A DNA stretch of 64,000 nt from Pampus argenteus (lineage: Eukaryota > Chordata > Actinopteri > Scombriformes > Stromateidae). Below are positions 1 to 12,054 of this stretch, piece after piece (the first letter of the stretch is position 1; each line of letters starts with the position of its first letter). The position numbers were made by a program, and so were the translations under genes. Under the pieces are notes generated by a model. The model was not told where the DNA came from. It saw only the letters and a program-made list of their open reading frames with translations, and did no database searches. The stretch lies in the NCBI GenBank assembly GCA_036937835.1, contig CM072869.1:4479501-4543500 (forward strand). The letters are read 5' to 3'.

Positions 1-123
1 ACACACAGAAAGATTAAATACAGTACTCTGTGATCAAGTAAAAAAGGAGACAAAAACAATTTAAACCTATGACACTGAAACACAGCAGGACAAACGTGTG
101 TAATGTTACATATCTTTTCTCAC

Positions 124-2677
124 TCCCTGATCATTGTGTACAGTATATGGTGAGTTAGAGCCAGCGTTTCTGCTCCGCTCCACTCTGAGAAAATGTTTCT
201 GCAGTTTTATTATGTTGCTGCATTGCTCCCAATCCAAAAATAGAGGCTCTAATTATAGCAACACTCACTCCATGCTGCTGATCTTATTCCCCGTGTGGAA
301 GTGTTTAAGGTGGAGGAAGTCCAACAGCACCTGCGGCACGTCGTCGTCCAGATAGATGATGTCCTGGCCGGCCAACAAAGTGATGATTATTTCTTTTATG
401 AATGAATTTAAGACACAACACAAAATGTATTTCGATTCACGGCACAAAGGAAGTGTTTCCATGTGTTTCTGTTATAGATTAAATAGACACCAACCCATGC
501 TGTAGTTACCTATTTTACCTAAAAAGTGCTTAGCGACAAATCCAGCTACTTTTCCAACCTTACTGGGGGCACACGTGGATGTTTTACCTGGATGTAATCT
601 TCCAGCTCCTGCCTCCTCTGCTCCAGAGGTTTAGTCCTCAGGTGGGGATTTCTTTTACTCGGAAAATCAGGGGTCTGGATGATCTTCCTGAGCTGAAAGT
701 TACAAAACATGAACATGAATCTTCATTTGAAGAATCTGAATCATTTCAAAACTCAACAGTTTGTTCAAACTTTTTAAATGATCCTCATCTTGTTGTAAAA
801 CACTATAAATTTGGAGATCTTCAAAGTGATTTTTTTAAGCACACACTGCTGCATGTAAACTGTAAATACACCAAACTGCATAATATATACTGCATGTTTT
901 CATACAGTCACATTCATTCAGTGGTAATGACAGCAGTGGGGAGGGGTCGCGTGTACATACTTTTCTGTGCAGAGTCTGGAACTCACTGCTTCTTCTGAGC
1001 ACAAAGTGTTTCCTCCCATTAAACAAAACCTCCACTCTGAAAAGCTGAAAAAGACACACAGCAGATTTATTCACAATCTGTCACGGAGATGATAAAATAA
1101 ATGAATAAATACTAAACCAAATATATCATTATATTAATTCTCCTTATCAGACATGGTTCTCCAATTTTTTTTAAACAACAATAATAAAGGAGAAGTATAA
1201 TTTAAAGAGAATAACAGCAGTTCCCTTTTTATTGTGTGTATACACTACAATATTTGTTTACTTTACGGTCCTTTTGTAGAATAGAATCATTCTGTGAAGT
1301 TTGCATGCAGATACAACAACAACAACAACAACAACAGCAGCAACAGCATTTCTCCACTAGGAGGAGGTGTTGCAGATCTTCATATTTCATCCTCTGGGGA
1401 ATCAGTTGACATGAATCTGTTTATCACACTTGCACATCACCGTACTGCTGGTCCTTTTTTTTTTAAGCAAAAAGTGATTTCAAAGTTTAATCTGGAGTTA
1501 ATATGAATAAAGTGGATATCTAAGTTCCTGCTCAGCTGCAGTGGAAGGATTGTTTTTAGGACAGACTTGAGAATTGTGAACTTATCCTTTAACTGAGGTC
1601 AATTCAACCCATCCTCCTCTTCACTGGAGCGTAACTGGAACAAATTCCCCAAACTTGTATCAATTTCAAAATCTAGGTGTGGATGTGATTCATTATACTT
1701 TGATAAAAAAAAAAAAGGAAGTAATCCACACCAGGTTCGTTCATCACCAACAAGTTTTACAGCTTCATGCTTTTACAGTCACGACTATAAACTAGTATGA
1801 AAAACTCACAACGATGTTACCTTTTACTACTCTGTGTTACTTTATTAAAGACGGCTCAAATGTTAGAATTAAAACAAGATTTAATCTGACCTCCAACGAT
1901 GGGAAAAGTTCAACAAATACAAACATTAAAATCTGTCAATTATTTTCTAAATTAATCAATTTTGACATCTGAGTATATAAAATGCTAAAAGTAAAATATC
2001 TGCTTAAGACTACATGGTTTCGTCCTGCAGCTGCCTGGAGCTGTGTGAGCATAACTCATAGATCATAAATGTTCACAGCAAACATCTTTCAAAATCTATT
2101 TGCTCAAGTACTGTAGTATAAATACAGTGTGTACTTTAGTATTTCCACATCCTGCTACATTATCCACTGTAATTCAGAGAGAACTTAAGTAAAGTACACA
2201 AGTACACAAAGAAATTAAAATGAGCTCCAACTCAAACATTAATGCATCAATAATAACAATAATAATCCAGTAATATAATAACTCTGACAATAATACTACT
2301 TAATATGTTAAATATACGTTGGTGCCAATACTTCTGGGGACTTTACGTTACTTTTTACTCCTTTGTGGTAACAACAGTTGATCCTGGATTCTCTGGTTAC
2401 AGAACCTGAAGTCACTTTCACCTGTCCCGCAGCTTACCTGGCTCACCTGACGTCACACGTCACGCCATACGCCACGCTGCACACTTTGGAGTATCATTAC
2501 AAACGATTGTGGAAGAATTAATAAAAAATAAAATAAAAGTTTCAACGCAGAGACAAAAGTGATTTTTTAAAGATTAAACACGCTGCTCACCTTTCTGGTC
2601 TTTCCCGACTCATCGACTTCCCTCTCCATCGATGGTATCGACACTTCAATCATCGGGAAATCTCCTTCCACCAGCAT
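124..2677 (-). CDS. snx22: Sorting nexin 22-like PX-domain protein (3' end probably outside window)
   Basis: PX-domain sorting nexin, expected to bind phosphoinositides on endosomes. Four coding exons are clear on the minus strand: 2677-2591, 1044-961, 692-588 and 363-269, all with GT-AG borders and matching phases, giving 123 codons plus two bases. The product starts MLVEGDFPMIEVSIPSMERE. It continues with FRVEVLFNGRKHFVLRRSSEF, the PX beta-1/2 and RR(Y)SEF core in which the usual Tyr is Ser, then TPDFPSKRNPHLRTKPLEQR and DVPQVLLDFLHLKHFHTG, which match SNX22/SNX24. Reading through the donor at 268-263 meets a stop after MetGlu, but the donor is strong, so a further exon is expected. A weak candidate is 184-124 (20 codons). 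The conserved SNX22/24 tail is not visible and should lie left of base 1. SNX22 rather than SNX24 is inferred from sequence and from linkage to snx1. Confidence 0.82.
1313..1345. repeat. (AAC)n microsatellite
   Basis: Run of AAC triplets, interrupted by GCA units towards its right end, between regions coding for snx22 exons 1 and 2 (inside intron 1). Confidence 0.9.
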
Positions 2678-5586
2678 CGGACTCGATCAGCGATCGATCC
2701 GTAACTTTTAACAGCTGATTAGGAACTGAAAGGTGACGTCACGCGGTTTGTTCTCCACGTCCAGGAACTAAAAGAAATATCACAACAACAACAAAGTGTG
2801 TTAGTGCGTCTCCTGTCGCTCTCCAGGCGGGTTGTGCTCCACCTACACCCAAACCCGACCGCCAGGCGCCTCCAGGGACGTTAAAGGTGCAGTCCAACAT
2901 TTTTCAATGAATCTGCTTTTCTGCTGCTGCTGAGAGGAAAAATGCTGATCACGAGTTTAGTTCACATGACGTCACGACGCAGACTTGAATATTTCCATTT
3001 GATGCTACTTTATATGTATTTATCTGACAGCTGCTTTTTTAGATGATTTGACTCAATGGATAATATAAGAAGCTTTTAGAAATACAACACAATGTCTTTT
3101 GACGTCGTGTGTCATAAGGGTCACATTTCAGGTGTCTATGAAGTCGTTAACAGCTCCACCAAATAGTGATTTTTTTTACCTCCAAACTTCTCACATGGTT
3201 TTATTTCAATACATGTTCAAATATGTTACCAAAAAACTCAAAGATTAGAGGAAAAATTGAAACATATTTGTGTATCAGAAATGTATTTTTCCTTCTTTTC
3301 TCTCACATCAATCATCTCATGACCCCTCAGATTTCCTCAGACTACCTTAAAAGCTACTTAGACATTAAATGCAGCACGATTACTTCAAGGCACCGTTTAA
3401 ATACCAAAGAAGTAATTCTGTTGTTTCATTCTGCCACTGGTGAAATAATAATGTGCTGCTTTCATTTTTCTAGTAAAACAAGGTGTATTTAGGAGCTCAG
3501 CTGTAAAAGGAAACAGTCCTGACTTTCCTGTAAGACAGGAAAGACTAACACACATATGTAGGAGGCCTAAAATATTCCTATTCCACCACAAGAAGTACAG
3601 ACTGTCAAAAAAGCCATATATTCATATCAGCCCATCAGAAGCTGTGTTTTCTGAGTGTCAAAGTGTATAAGTTCAACACTTTCAAATCCAGCTTCACTTC
3701 CCAGTGTGCTAGAAACACAAAGTAAAAGAAACACAATTCACTGGATGTAAAAAAAGGGATGTAAACCCAGACTACATGACACGAAACCGTACTCACATCC
3801 TCCAAAACCCCACTGCTCAAAATGTAAGTGATTTACAGGACAAGATTGAGCCATTTTGCCCTCGTTCAGCTTTTGAACGACATGTACAGATCACATGCTT
3901 TTCCTGTGATCTGTTTTTTATCATCTGTGTTATTGTTTAAGCTGGCAGAAGCGCTTACCTAAGCAGCTCCATGTGAGGATACGTGACCTTAACGAGTCAT
4001 AGATCACAGCCGGGTAGAAATATAACAGTGATTTACTCGTGCGAGTGTGTCGCTGTGTCATCGTCGTCGTTTTACCCTCAGCTTATGTAAACGTGTGTCC
4101 CGCTGGTCAACACACAAACAGGAAGTCAGTCTCGGGTTTGTTGCTATAATATCGCATTTCCTTGACAACTATTATCAATTTCTACCAAGGACAGATTTTA
4201 AAATGAAAATTATTATAATTTTGTCTTTTATGTATTTCTGAGTTGATTTTATAAGTAGAAAGGGGTTTAGAGGATGACATCATTTCACACTCCATAAAAG
4301 ACTAAAATAATTTGTCCTGTTGGAGGTTTGTTGTTGATATCAGGTTTTGTAAGGTTAGAAACATGTCTGTTAAAAGGTGTGAACACCACACACCACTGGA
4401 TTTTGTATATATTTCAAACTTGTATTCTTCAGCTCCAACTGATGATGCATTTAGTGACATAACTTATCAGCATTTTATCATATTTCATAGTGCTTCTTCT
4501 GAAGCTACAGAAGGTTTTCTTGATACAACTTGTTTAACACATGCAGTCGTAGGGTAAAGGGTAAAATCAGTGATTCTCCTTTAAAGGAATAGTTCCACAT
4601 TTTGGGAAACACGTCATTCACTTTTCTTTTTTTTTTTTTTGAGAAAGTTCGATCAGAAGATTGATACCACTCTCACGTCTGGATGGAAAGTATGAAGCTG
4701 CAGCCAGCAGAAGGTTAGCTTAGCTTAGCATAAAGTCTGAAAACAGGAGTTATTGGTGTCCTATGAAGGAGTGACATGGTTAAAACGTTTGAGAACTACT
4801 ACATGAACTACAGTCTGGAAGAAAAAAAAACTATTTGCTGTAGCAGAAATATGTTTTTTCTTATGAATCCATAACCCCGAGTTACAGCCTACAGCTTGGG
4901 TCCAGACCCCCAGGTTGGAAACCATTAGCTGAAATCAGGAAATTGTACCTGAGAGGGTCAAGACTTTCACTATTAGACATGTATTTCTGCAGTTGAGTTT
5001 TCTCTCCTCTGAAACTCTTTGCAGTGGAATGTGAGGGCAAGTCTCCACAACTTCACGCACTGGAGTTTGTCATTTATACACATACCAGCTCGTCCAGGGA
5101 GCGTGATGCAATTTGTCTGAGTCAGTGCGTGAATGAAAGAAAGTACTGTCATCCAGAATAAGTGTGTTAGCTGATGCATTCTTGAGTTCTGCACAGTTTG
5201 GCAGTTTGAGTTGTTCACTGAAACAAACTGAAAGCTATTTTATTTCTAAAATAAAGGGGGCTGAGGGTGATAGACAGTAATGCATCCACGCAAATAAAAG
5301 ACTTCTCTTTAAAAACTTTTAAAAAATGTTTTAAATTCAGTAGAAGTCTTTATTGTATAGTTATTGTTTTTTATCCCTTGTCCATTAGTTTTTTATTTGT
5401 TATGTTGCTTTATAATGATAAAAACTACACTGCATGAAACAACAATTTTCAACAACAAAATTAAATTAACATAAATTTAAAAAAAAACTACCTCAAATAT
5501 AATACCAGGCTTGGTAGTATTACATCTATACTGTTTCATAAAGTCACAAATAGAAAGTTTTACATTGCAGTTTTTGAACTGTGAAG
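2678..5586. other. Intergenic region between dnai4 3' end and snx22 start
   Basis: About 2.9 kb separating two tandem minus-strand genes. It should hold the snx22 promoter (nearest 200 bases, relatively GC-rich) and the dnai4 3' UTR. A dispersed fish repeat lies at 4581-4750, with weaker repeat-like stretches near 3310-3350 and 4870-4930. An open segment at 4061-3959 on the minus strand ends at a good donor and might be an upstream exon (see findings). I see no other supported gene. Confidence 0.6.
4581..4750 (+). repeat. Dispersed teleost repeat (TTAAAGGAATAGTTC ... TTAGCTTAGCTTAGC type)
   Basis: Starts TTAAAGGAATAGTTCCACAT and runs to a GGTTAGCTTAGCTTAGCATA block followed by AAAGTCTGAAAACAGG. 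I recognise this from many percomorph genomes as a non-autonomous dispersed element; the family name cannot be settled here. A related inverted copy sits at 55641-56070. Confidence 0.7.
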
Positions 5587-8500
5587 CTACCTGGACATTG
5601 CAGAGTGAACGATGTCTTCCAAACTGTCCACCTGAAGGAAAGAGCGAGATGGAGAGTTTTACCTGTGAACAGTTTACTAAATGTTTTGTATTGTGTGCTT
5701 CTGTATTTTAAGTGTTTTACACTAACCACACACATTAGGCCACCTCAGTCTCACCTGCTTGGCCTCTCCCACACGGAGGTTCTTTATCTTGTAGACAGTC
5801 ACTTGTCCATCACTGTCCCCAACCAAGACACTGTCTGTCCCTCTGGCAAACAGCAGGGACATCATATTCACACCAGGCTCAGCTTGGTGCACAGTGATTG
5901 GGTCCACACTGAAAAAGAGAGGCGTGTGTGTGTATATAGTGGATACGATTATTTCTGGCTCATGTTTAAGTCAGTAAAAAAGGTAAATGAGTTCAGGTCA
6001 TTCTGACTCACATGCTTGAGTTCAGGTCCCAGATCTCCACCTGTTGTTCATTAATGGCTGCAAATACTGTGGACCAGTTTGGGGACCATCTGACGGTGTT
6101 CACGGCTCTCTGGCTGGAGGTGAAGCTCAACACAGGGGTAAAGTGTCCCTGCTTCCACAGCTGGATGGTCCAGTCAGAGGAACAGCTCAGGAACACACCA
6201 GGACTGAATGGAGACCATTCAGTATGGTTGACAGGACACTGAGAGACAGCAAGATGTGATATGGAGTGAATGTACTGCAATACTCAATATAACTAAATGT
6301 AAAGGAAGGAATCTGTCTGTATGTCCTTCGTATATCTCGAGAAGCGTTCATCCGATCTACTCCACACTTGGCAGGTGCATTAATAGAGACTGCAGTGTCG
6401 AATTTGGTGCAATATTAATAAACTTTAAATAAATAAACAAGCGAAGGAAGTGATTAAATATATAGCCATTTACTATGCAAGCATTTACATATTCAAAATA
6501 TCATTGAGTCAAAGGTTTTATTTCTTTCCAGAAAAGACTTACAGAGTGTTTTTGGTAAGTGTCCAGAAAACGCTGACTGTCGAAAAAGGAGCACTTGTGG
6601 ATGAGGCCGTCAAATGTTCCAATCAAATAGATGCTGGAATCCTGTAGGATCAATGCAAGCATATGTGAAAAATTTTTTGAAGTCATTCTAAAGTCAGAGA
6701 AACAGAGAATGTGAAAAAGAAAAGTTATTCTCAAAGATTTGATATGGTCCTTATGATCACTGACAGGCTGGATGAAAGAAACAGCTTCACAGCAGCTACG
6801 GCCAACTTACTGTTGGATGGAAGTCAACACACAGACCAGGAGTCACTGCTGACCCCATGTTGATGGTCTTCTTCTTGCTCCCTGCAGCTTCCTTCTTGTT
6901 GTCTTTAATCCTCTTCAGCTTCATCAGATCTAAGAACACACAGGAAGATACAAGTATTATGATACTTGTTACAGTACAGACCTCCAGAATCCTTAAATTA
7001 AATATCATGTATAACTACTAAAAACTTACCTAAATTTAGTGTAATATTGTTTTCCATGGTAACAAATAATTAACATTTTTTATAATAATTATAATAAATA
7101 ATTATTTTTTTAAATAAATGGAGAGATTATGATGCCAAAGTTGATTTACTGATACATCTTTACTGAACTTTTTTTTTTCCTGCCTTTGAAACTCAAAGCT
7201 CATCTGAGCATCTTGTGCTACAAGAAATTCAATCAAATGATTTTGTTTCTAGTGTATTTTTATAAGAGTTATGTCAACAGGATACAATGCTGAACCCCTG
7301 TTAATCCTATGTTTACTGTCGTAGTCTTACATATTACGCCGTTGAAACCATAGTCTGCTGCTGACTACAGTACCTATGCAGTCAAGACCGTTGTTGTAGA
7401 GGAACCACTTGGTAATCCTGCCATCTGCTGACACAGAGACGAGAGCCTCTACTCTCTCCTCCCCTGATAATCTCATCTCTTGTTTGGTCCAGTTGACTTG
7501 CCACACTGGATGCAAATGCTTTTTGGAACACTTGCTAGAGAAGAAAAATATTTATCAGAAAATAGAAACTGGGTTTGGTAGAATAGTATTTATTGTATGC
7601 AGTATTGTGGGTTAATATCCATGTTCAATAATCCATACACACACACACACACACACAGCTGTTACCTGCTGTTGGCAACACATGTCTTGTTGTCTCGATT
7701 GTAGACACTGTAGATGGCTACAGTACCGTCATACATCCCCACAGCCAGCTGGTCCGGGTTGTTGGCTGAGAAATCCAGGGATGTGACACCACTGTGACAG
7801 TGGAAAACCTGCTCCGGCCGCTGCACAGAGGACACATTTAAAATCACCGACACTCCTACATAAACCAATAAATCAATACATCATAGCCACAAGCATTCAA
7901 AGTATTTCCTATTACCACACAACCTTCGGTATACCAGTTTACCAGCCAATGTACAGTACTGTAAAATGACAGATGAAAGTAAATAGATGGTAAAAACTGC
8001 ATAAATCTACTGTGAGTTTTTTGAGGGACCAGCAGCAGATTAGGCCTCTTCTCTGATTCCTGGAGTCACAGTCATCATAGCCCACGGCCAGAAGGTCCTT
8101 ACAGAGAGAGAACAGAGCGCAAACAGACATGTTGAAGTCAAATGTGAGCTATTTGATTATAACATAAAGCACTGAAGTGTTACCACGTTCTTCTTGTTCC
8201 AGGCCATGCTGGTAATGTTACGTCCTGTGGTGAGTTCACAGCTGAAAGCCCAGAGACGTTCCAGAGTTGGAGTTGGAGAGCTCTCCTCAGCATCTTACAC
8301 GATAAACGCATTATTACACTGTACTGTACATACAGTATGTATTATACATTTTACAACTGACAAAATGTGTAGTACCCATGTACCAACAAAGCATGAAAAG
8401 ATCGATAACTTGACTTTACCTGGAAAAATGTGCAGCTGTCTATAAGCAGCCAGTCTGGGTTGAAAGAGGTTTGATACGATGCTCCGCTCCATTACTAATA

Positions 8501-10950
8501 AGCTGTGCTGGAAAGCCTCTGACAGCATGATCTGCTGTTGGTCTGGCTCATTTAAACTGGTCCCACACGTCTCCATTTCTAACAGTGAGCTAAAGGTACT
8601 GCCTGATGACAAATATGAGAAGATGATACATATCTGTTCATTATATTATCAATAAACAGCAAAAAGTAGAACAAGTTTCAGACTTTATATTGTTGATTAG
8701 GAGTGCTACGAATAGCTTCAGACACATTAGATGTCTCCAGTCCAAGAACTGAACAATGATACAATGAACATTGACTGAGTCTGTGTCGTCCCAGGTGCCG
8801 TTACCTGTGCTACTGCTGCTGCTGCTGCTGCTCATTGAACATTTGTTCATCTTAACGGGGTTGTCTGGATAGTCAGTCTTCTCATTTTCACAGGTTTTAT
8901 TTTGGTTACAAAAAGAGTCATAGATACCCCAGACAGTAGCCATCGTGCCTGTGAACATGGCAACATTTACATCTGCATCAGTGCACTGGTTCTATGTCGA
9001 CAGAAGAACTGACGGACTGTAATTCAACTGTCTGATTTTGAAAAGCCAACTGCAGCGATTTGAATTAACTGATTATGAATTCAAAGTGTTGATTATTCAC
9101 AAAAACCACCTGATATCCGCTAAGAAACACCGTAGAAAGGAAACTTAGCCGCAGTCTTCAGAGGTTAAACTTTGGACTTTGTTTTCACTAGTGCCTTAAA
9201 CTCATGTGTTTAATTATTGTTTTACTTCAGAAATACACATTAACAAAAAAAAAAGCACACAAGGAATATAATTAAGCCTGACCTGCATCAACCATGACAA
9301 TCTTGTCGTTCTGGATCTCTTTGTCTTTAGGCGCTCCGTTGAATGTCTGCATTGATCGCACTACATACTTATCATTGCCCATTCTGTTCCTGCAAAGCTC
9401 AGCATAGTCAGTGTTTCTTTGTCTGTAAAAAAACAAGATGAAAATATCAACAACTTGTTTCAACCACAGAGTATTGCACTGCACCCTATGTCTATGTTAT
9501 AAACTTCAGATCTCGTGTAATATCTAAGAAAACCAATTAACAGAGTCATTTACTCACTTAATAGCTTCTGCATCATTCACATCTTGTGACACCAAGCTAC
9601 AGGGTATATCCAGCAGTGAAATGGTGTCTGTCTCAGAGAGGCACATGTGTATTACCTCATCCAACATCTCCTCTGTTACATGTTGTTTCACACGGTCTTT
9701 TTTTGTCTGTGCGCCTGGCCATCAGGGAAAGATAATGACACAATGTGAAAAAATAAAGCGTGATTTCATCTTGTAGGCACACTGTAATTATATTACACAG
9801 TATTTATATATATGGCAATATTCTTTTGCATATAATATTGTATCGTCATGATTGATTAGACTTTTGCATCTCCTGAGACTTTAAATAAATGAGCGATATG
9901 CTAATCAGCAATATTAAACTTTTAAATTATATCAAAAGGAGTGATGAAGATAAACAAATAAATAGTAACCGCATGGAGCTGGTGGGTTTATTGGCATGTC
10001 CAGTTTGAGAACGCTATCCTCAGTATCCTTGGTCAGTGAGGTTTTGGTAGACACGCTGGATGGTGTGTTGCTCCAAAGAAATGAGCTGCAAAACAGTCAT
10101 GACTGAGTAATAGTACATTTTTAGTCGTCGGAAATGTGGGTTTAAGATTTGATCTGCTGTGATCATCGTGTTTGTAAGATTGTTACCCGGAGGACGGCAC
10201 AGTAAAGGTTGACGTGCATTTCAAGTAGTCTGATCCCGTGTTGGAAAGGATTTCATCCAGAAAGAGCCTGTCTGGTTTGGACTGTCCGTCTCCTGGCTCT
10301 GCCTGGTTCAGAGTCAGAGGAGTGACATCATTGCCATCATCATCCAACACCTGTAAAAAAGAAAACCAGAGTCAGAATCATTGATTTTATGATTCACCCT
10401 TATCAGCTACGTTTTGGAGAAAATATACAGTAATTTATTTCTAATAAAAACTGGACATTCTTTTACATGTGGGGACACTATACAAAGCATATTGATTGTA
10501 TATTTTTATTATTGTTGGTTTTGTTTTTATTATTAATTAATTCTTCAATTATGTACTTATTACTTCATTTTATATAAACTTGAGTGATGTTTATTGTTAT
10601 AATAACACAGCATGTGTCTAGCTGTTGTTGGGTATTGCCTGTGTTTTGCTATCATAAATTACCCGAGCTGCTTGTCTGGGATCTTGGTTGACACTCTCAT
10701 GTATAACTTTGCTGTCTCTTCTTCGGGTTTGTGAACCTGTGAAGCTCCATACATGTCTTGAACTGTGGCTGCCTCGATGCGTCCCTGATACTCGACATGA
10801 TCTAAGGAGACAACCAAACCGTTAAAGTTAGCATAGCCACCACCACCGTGTTACCACATATCAAGCTAACTTTATTTACTGCGTGTTGTCAGAATGACTT
10901 GTGAAATCTGTGTGAACTTACGAGTTAAGCGTCAAACTGTTTTTCCTCAT
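5587..10950 (-). CDS. dnai4: Dynein axonemal intermediate chain 4 (WD repeat protein 78)
   Basis: WD-repeat intermediate-chain-type protein needed for assembly of axonemal dyneins in motile cilia (family knowledge). Seventeen coding exons on the minus strand: 10950-10922, 10801-10663, 10350-10187, 10085-9970, 9714-9558, 9422-9283, 8948-8805, 8602-8420, 8293-8184, 8097-8011, 7820-7666, 7534-7374, 6929-6811, 6641-6543, 6238-6012, 5908-5755, 5631-5587. They total 2229 bases, 742 aa, with every phase agreeing; human is about 850 aa. The N-terminal third is low-complexity and holds VLDDDGNDVTPLTL and an eight-Ser run. The middle has NTDYAELCRNRMGNDKYVVR and MQTFNGAPKDKEIQ, characteristic of this protein. 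WD repeats fill roughly residues 350-730, e.g. LLAVGYDD, ALVSVSADGRITKW, FLSCSSDWTIQLW, FAAINEQQVEIWDL, VLVGDSDGQVTVY. Start chosen because exon 1 ends in phase at a GTAAGT donor. Divergent from ap3b2; a promoter X-box fits the ciliary role. Confidence 0.95.
6307..6440 (+). repeat. Dispersed fish repeat fragment in dnai4 intron 14-15
   Basis: Block with TATGTCCTTCGTATATCTCG, TTCATCCGATCTACTCCACA and CTTGGCAGGTGCAT followed by a GCAGTGTCGAATTTGGTGCA segment. I recall this phrase as a recurrent repeat of fish genomes. It is intronic and carries no open frame of note. Confidence 0.6.
7636..7657. repeat. (CA)n microsatellite
   Basis: Uninterrupted CA dinucleotides a few bases 3' of the dnai4 exon 11 donor (minus strand), inside intron 11. 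Confidence 0.9.
8811..8834 (-). repeat. Coding CAG/AGC triplet repeat in dnai4 exon 7
   Basis: On the minus strand, AGC codons interrupted by AGT encode eight consecutive serines at the end of exon 7, immediately before the intron 7 donor. Likely length-variable between species. Confidence 0.85.
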
Positions 10951-12054
10951 CTCTTTCGGGAGTGAAACTCCTTCGGCGCCGCCTATACGTCGTGTACCTA
11001 ACGTTAGCTAACGGTACTGCTGAGGATCATTACCTGCTTTTAACGGCAGAGAGAAACTCTTGACTGCTCAGAGCAACGGTTACTCTGAGTTGCTATGGCA
11101 ACGCGATGACCCTTTACTTTCAGTCCTGGATAACAACTTATGTTATTTTTATACTCTTTGGCTAATAAAGTCATAGAGTTATGTTACAACAATAGCCTTC
11201 TATGGAGTATTTTAAAATACTACAACTATATTATTACAAATAGCCTAAGAGGTAGTGCTTGTAGTTATACTATAACCTTTACTATTGCTTTTATAAAGAT
11301 ACCAATACGCCTCCTGCTGCTTCTCTCTCTTCTTGATTTATATAACTGAACAGTTTTTTTTTATCATCTCAAACCTAACCTCAACATATAAAAGTATAAT
11401 CAAGTGTCCATTTGAGTTTATTCTATACATCATTTTATATTTATAAATGTCCCACAACATAATTTAGGCAACAACATGATCATAAAATGTCCTAATTTAA
11501 ACATGAGACAACAGAACAAAGTCTTAGATTACGAATACATGTTTGTATATATATTGCTAGTTTTTATCTATCTATTTATTTATTTATTTATTTATTAAAT
11601 ATAACTTAAAAAATAATCTTAAACCAGTTTGGGATCCTGGTAATATGTGAAATATATGAAAAATATATACAAACATAATTAATTCACAAGTACAAGTACA
11701 AGAACTAAAACAAACTGCATGCTGTATATGGAAACACACAATCTATCTATCTACTATAAAGTGACCACAAAACAACAAGCATTGGAAATCTGGAGAAGGA
11801 AACAGCATGGAAGTCACGTGACCAGAGCATCATCTCCTCCTCCTCCTCCTCCTCCTCCCATCCTCCCATCCTCCCCCTCCCTACAGAGCATCCCGGAGAT
11901 AACACCGTGTGTATGCGCCTTTAAGAGCCGTATATCCTGCTGCCTTCTGCACTAAATCTCCATCGCTACTCTGGGAGGGCGAGAAAAAAACAAACAAACA
12001 AACAAATATATACAAAAAAACAACACACACACACAGAGACAAAAAGACACGGCA
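10951..12054. promoter_or_regulatory. Divergent promoter interval between dnai4 and ap3b2
   Basis: About 1.1 kb between the start codons of two head-to-head genes. The dnai4 side (10951-11110) is the richer in CpG and carries an X-box. The middle (11110-11800) is AT-rich with a TTTA tract near 11570-11595. The ap3b2 side has a CTC-rich tract at 11829-11862 and then a CA/AAAC-rich 5' UTR-like stretch just before its ATG. No TATA box can be assigned with confidence. Confidence 0.6.
11089..11102. promoter_or_regulatory. X-box (RFX binding site) upstream of dnai4
   Basis: GTTGCTATGGCAAC is a near-perfect inverted repeat and differs by one base from the palindromic RFX consensus GTTGCCATGGCAAC. 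It lies about 140 bases upstream of the dnai4 start codon, where X-boxes of motile-cilia genes usually sit. Binding is inferred from the motif. Confidence 0.75.

Noticed and set aside
579..998. 139-codon plus-strand frame over snx22 exons 2 and 3
   Set aside because: Runs antisense through PX-domain exons and their intron; no homology.
7636..7657. Regular short repeats considered as a CRISPR array (also 15661, 21657, 36777)
   Set aside because: They are dinucleotide microsatellites without spacers, in a vertebrate genome.
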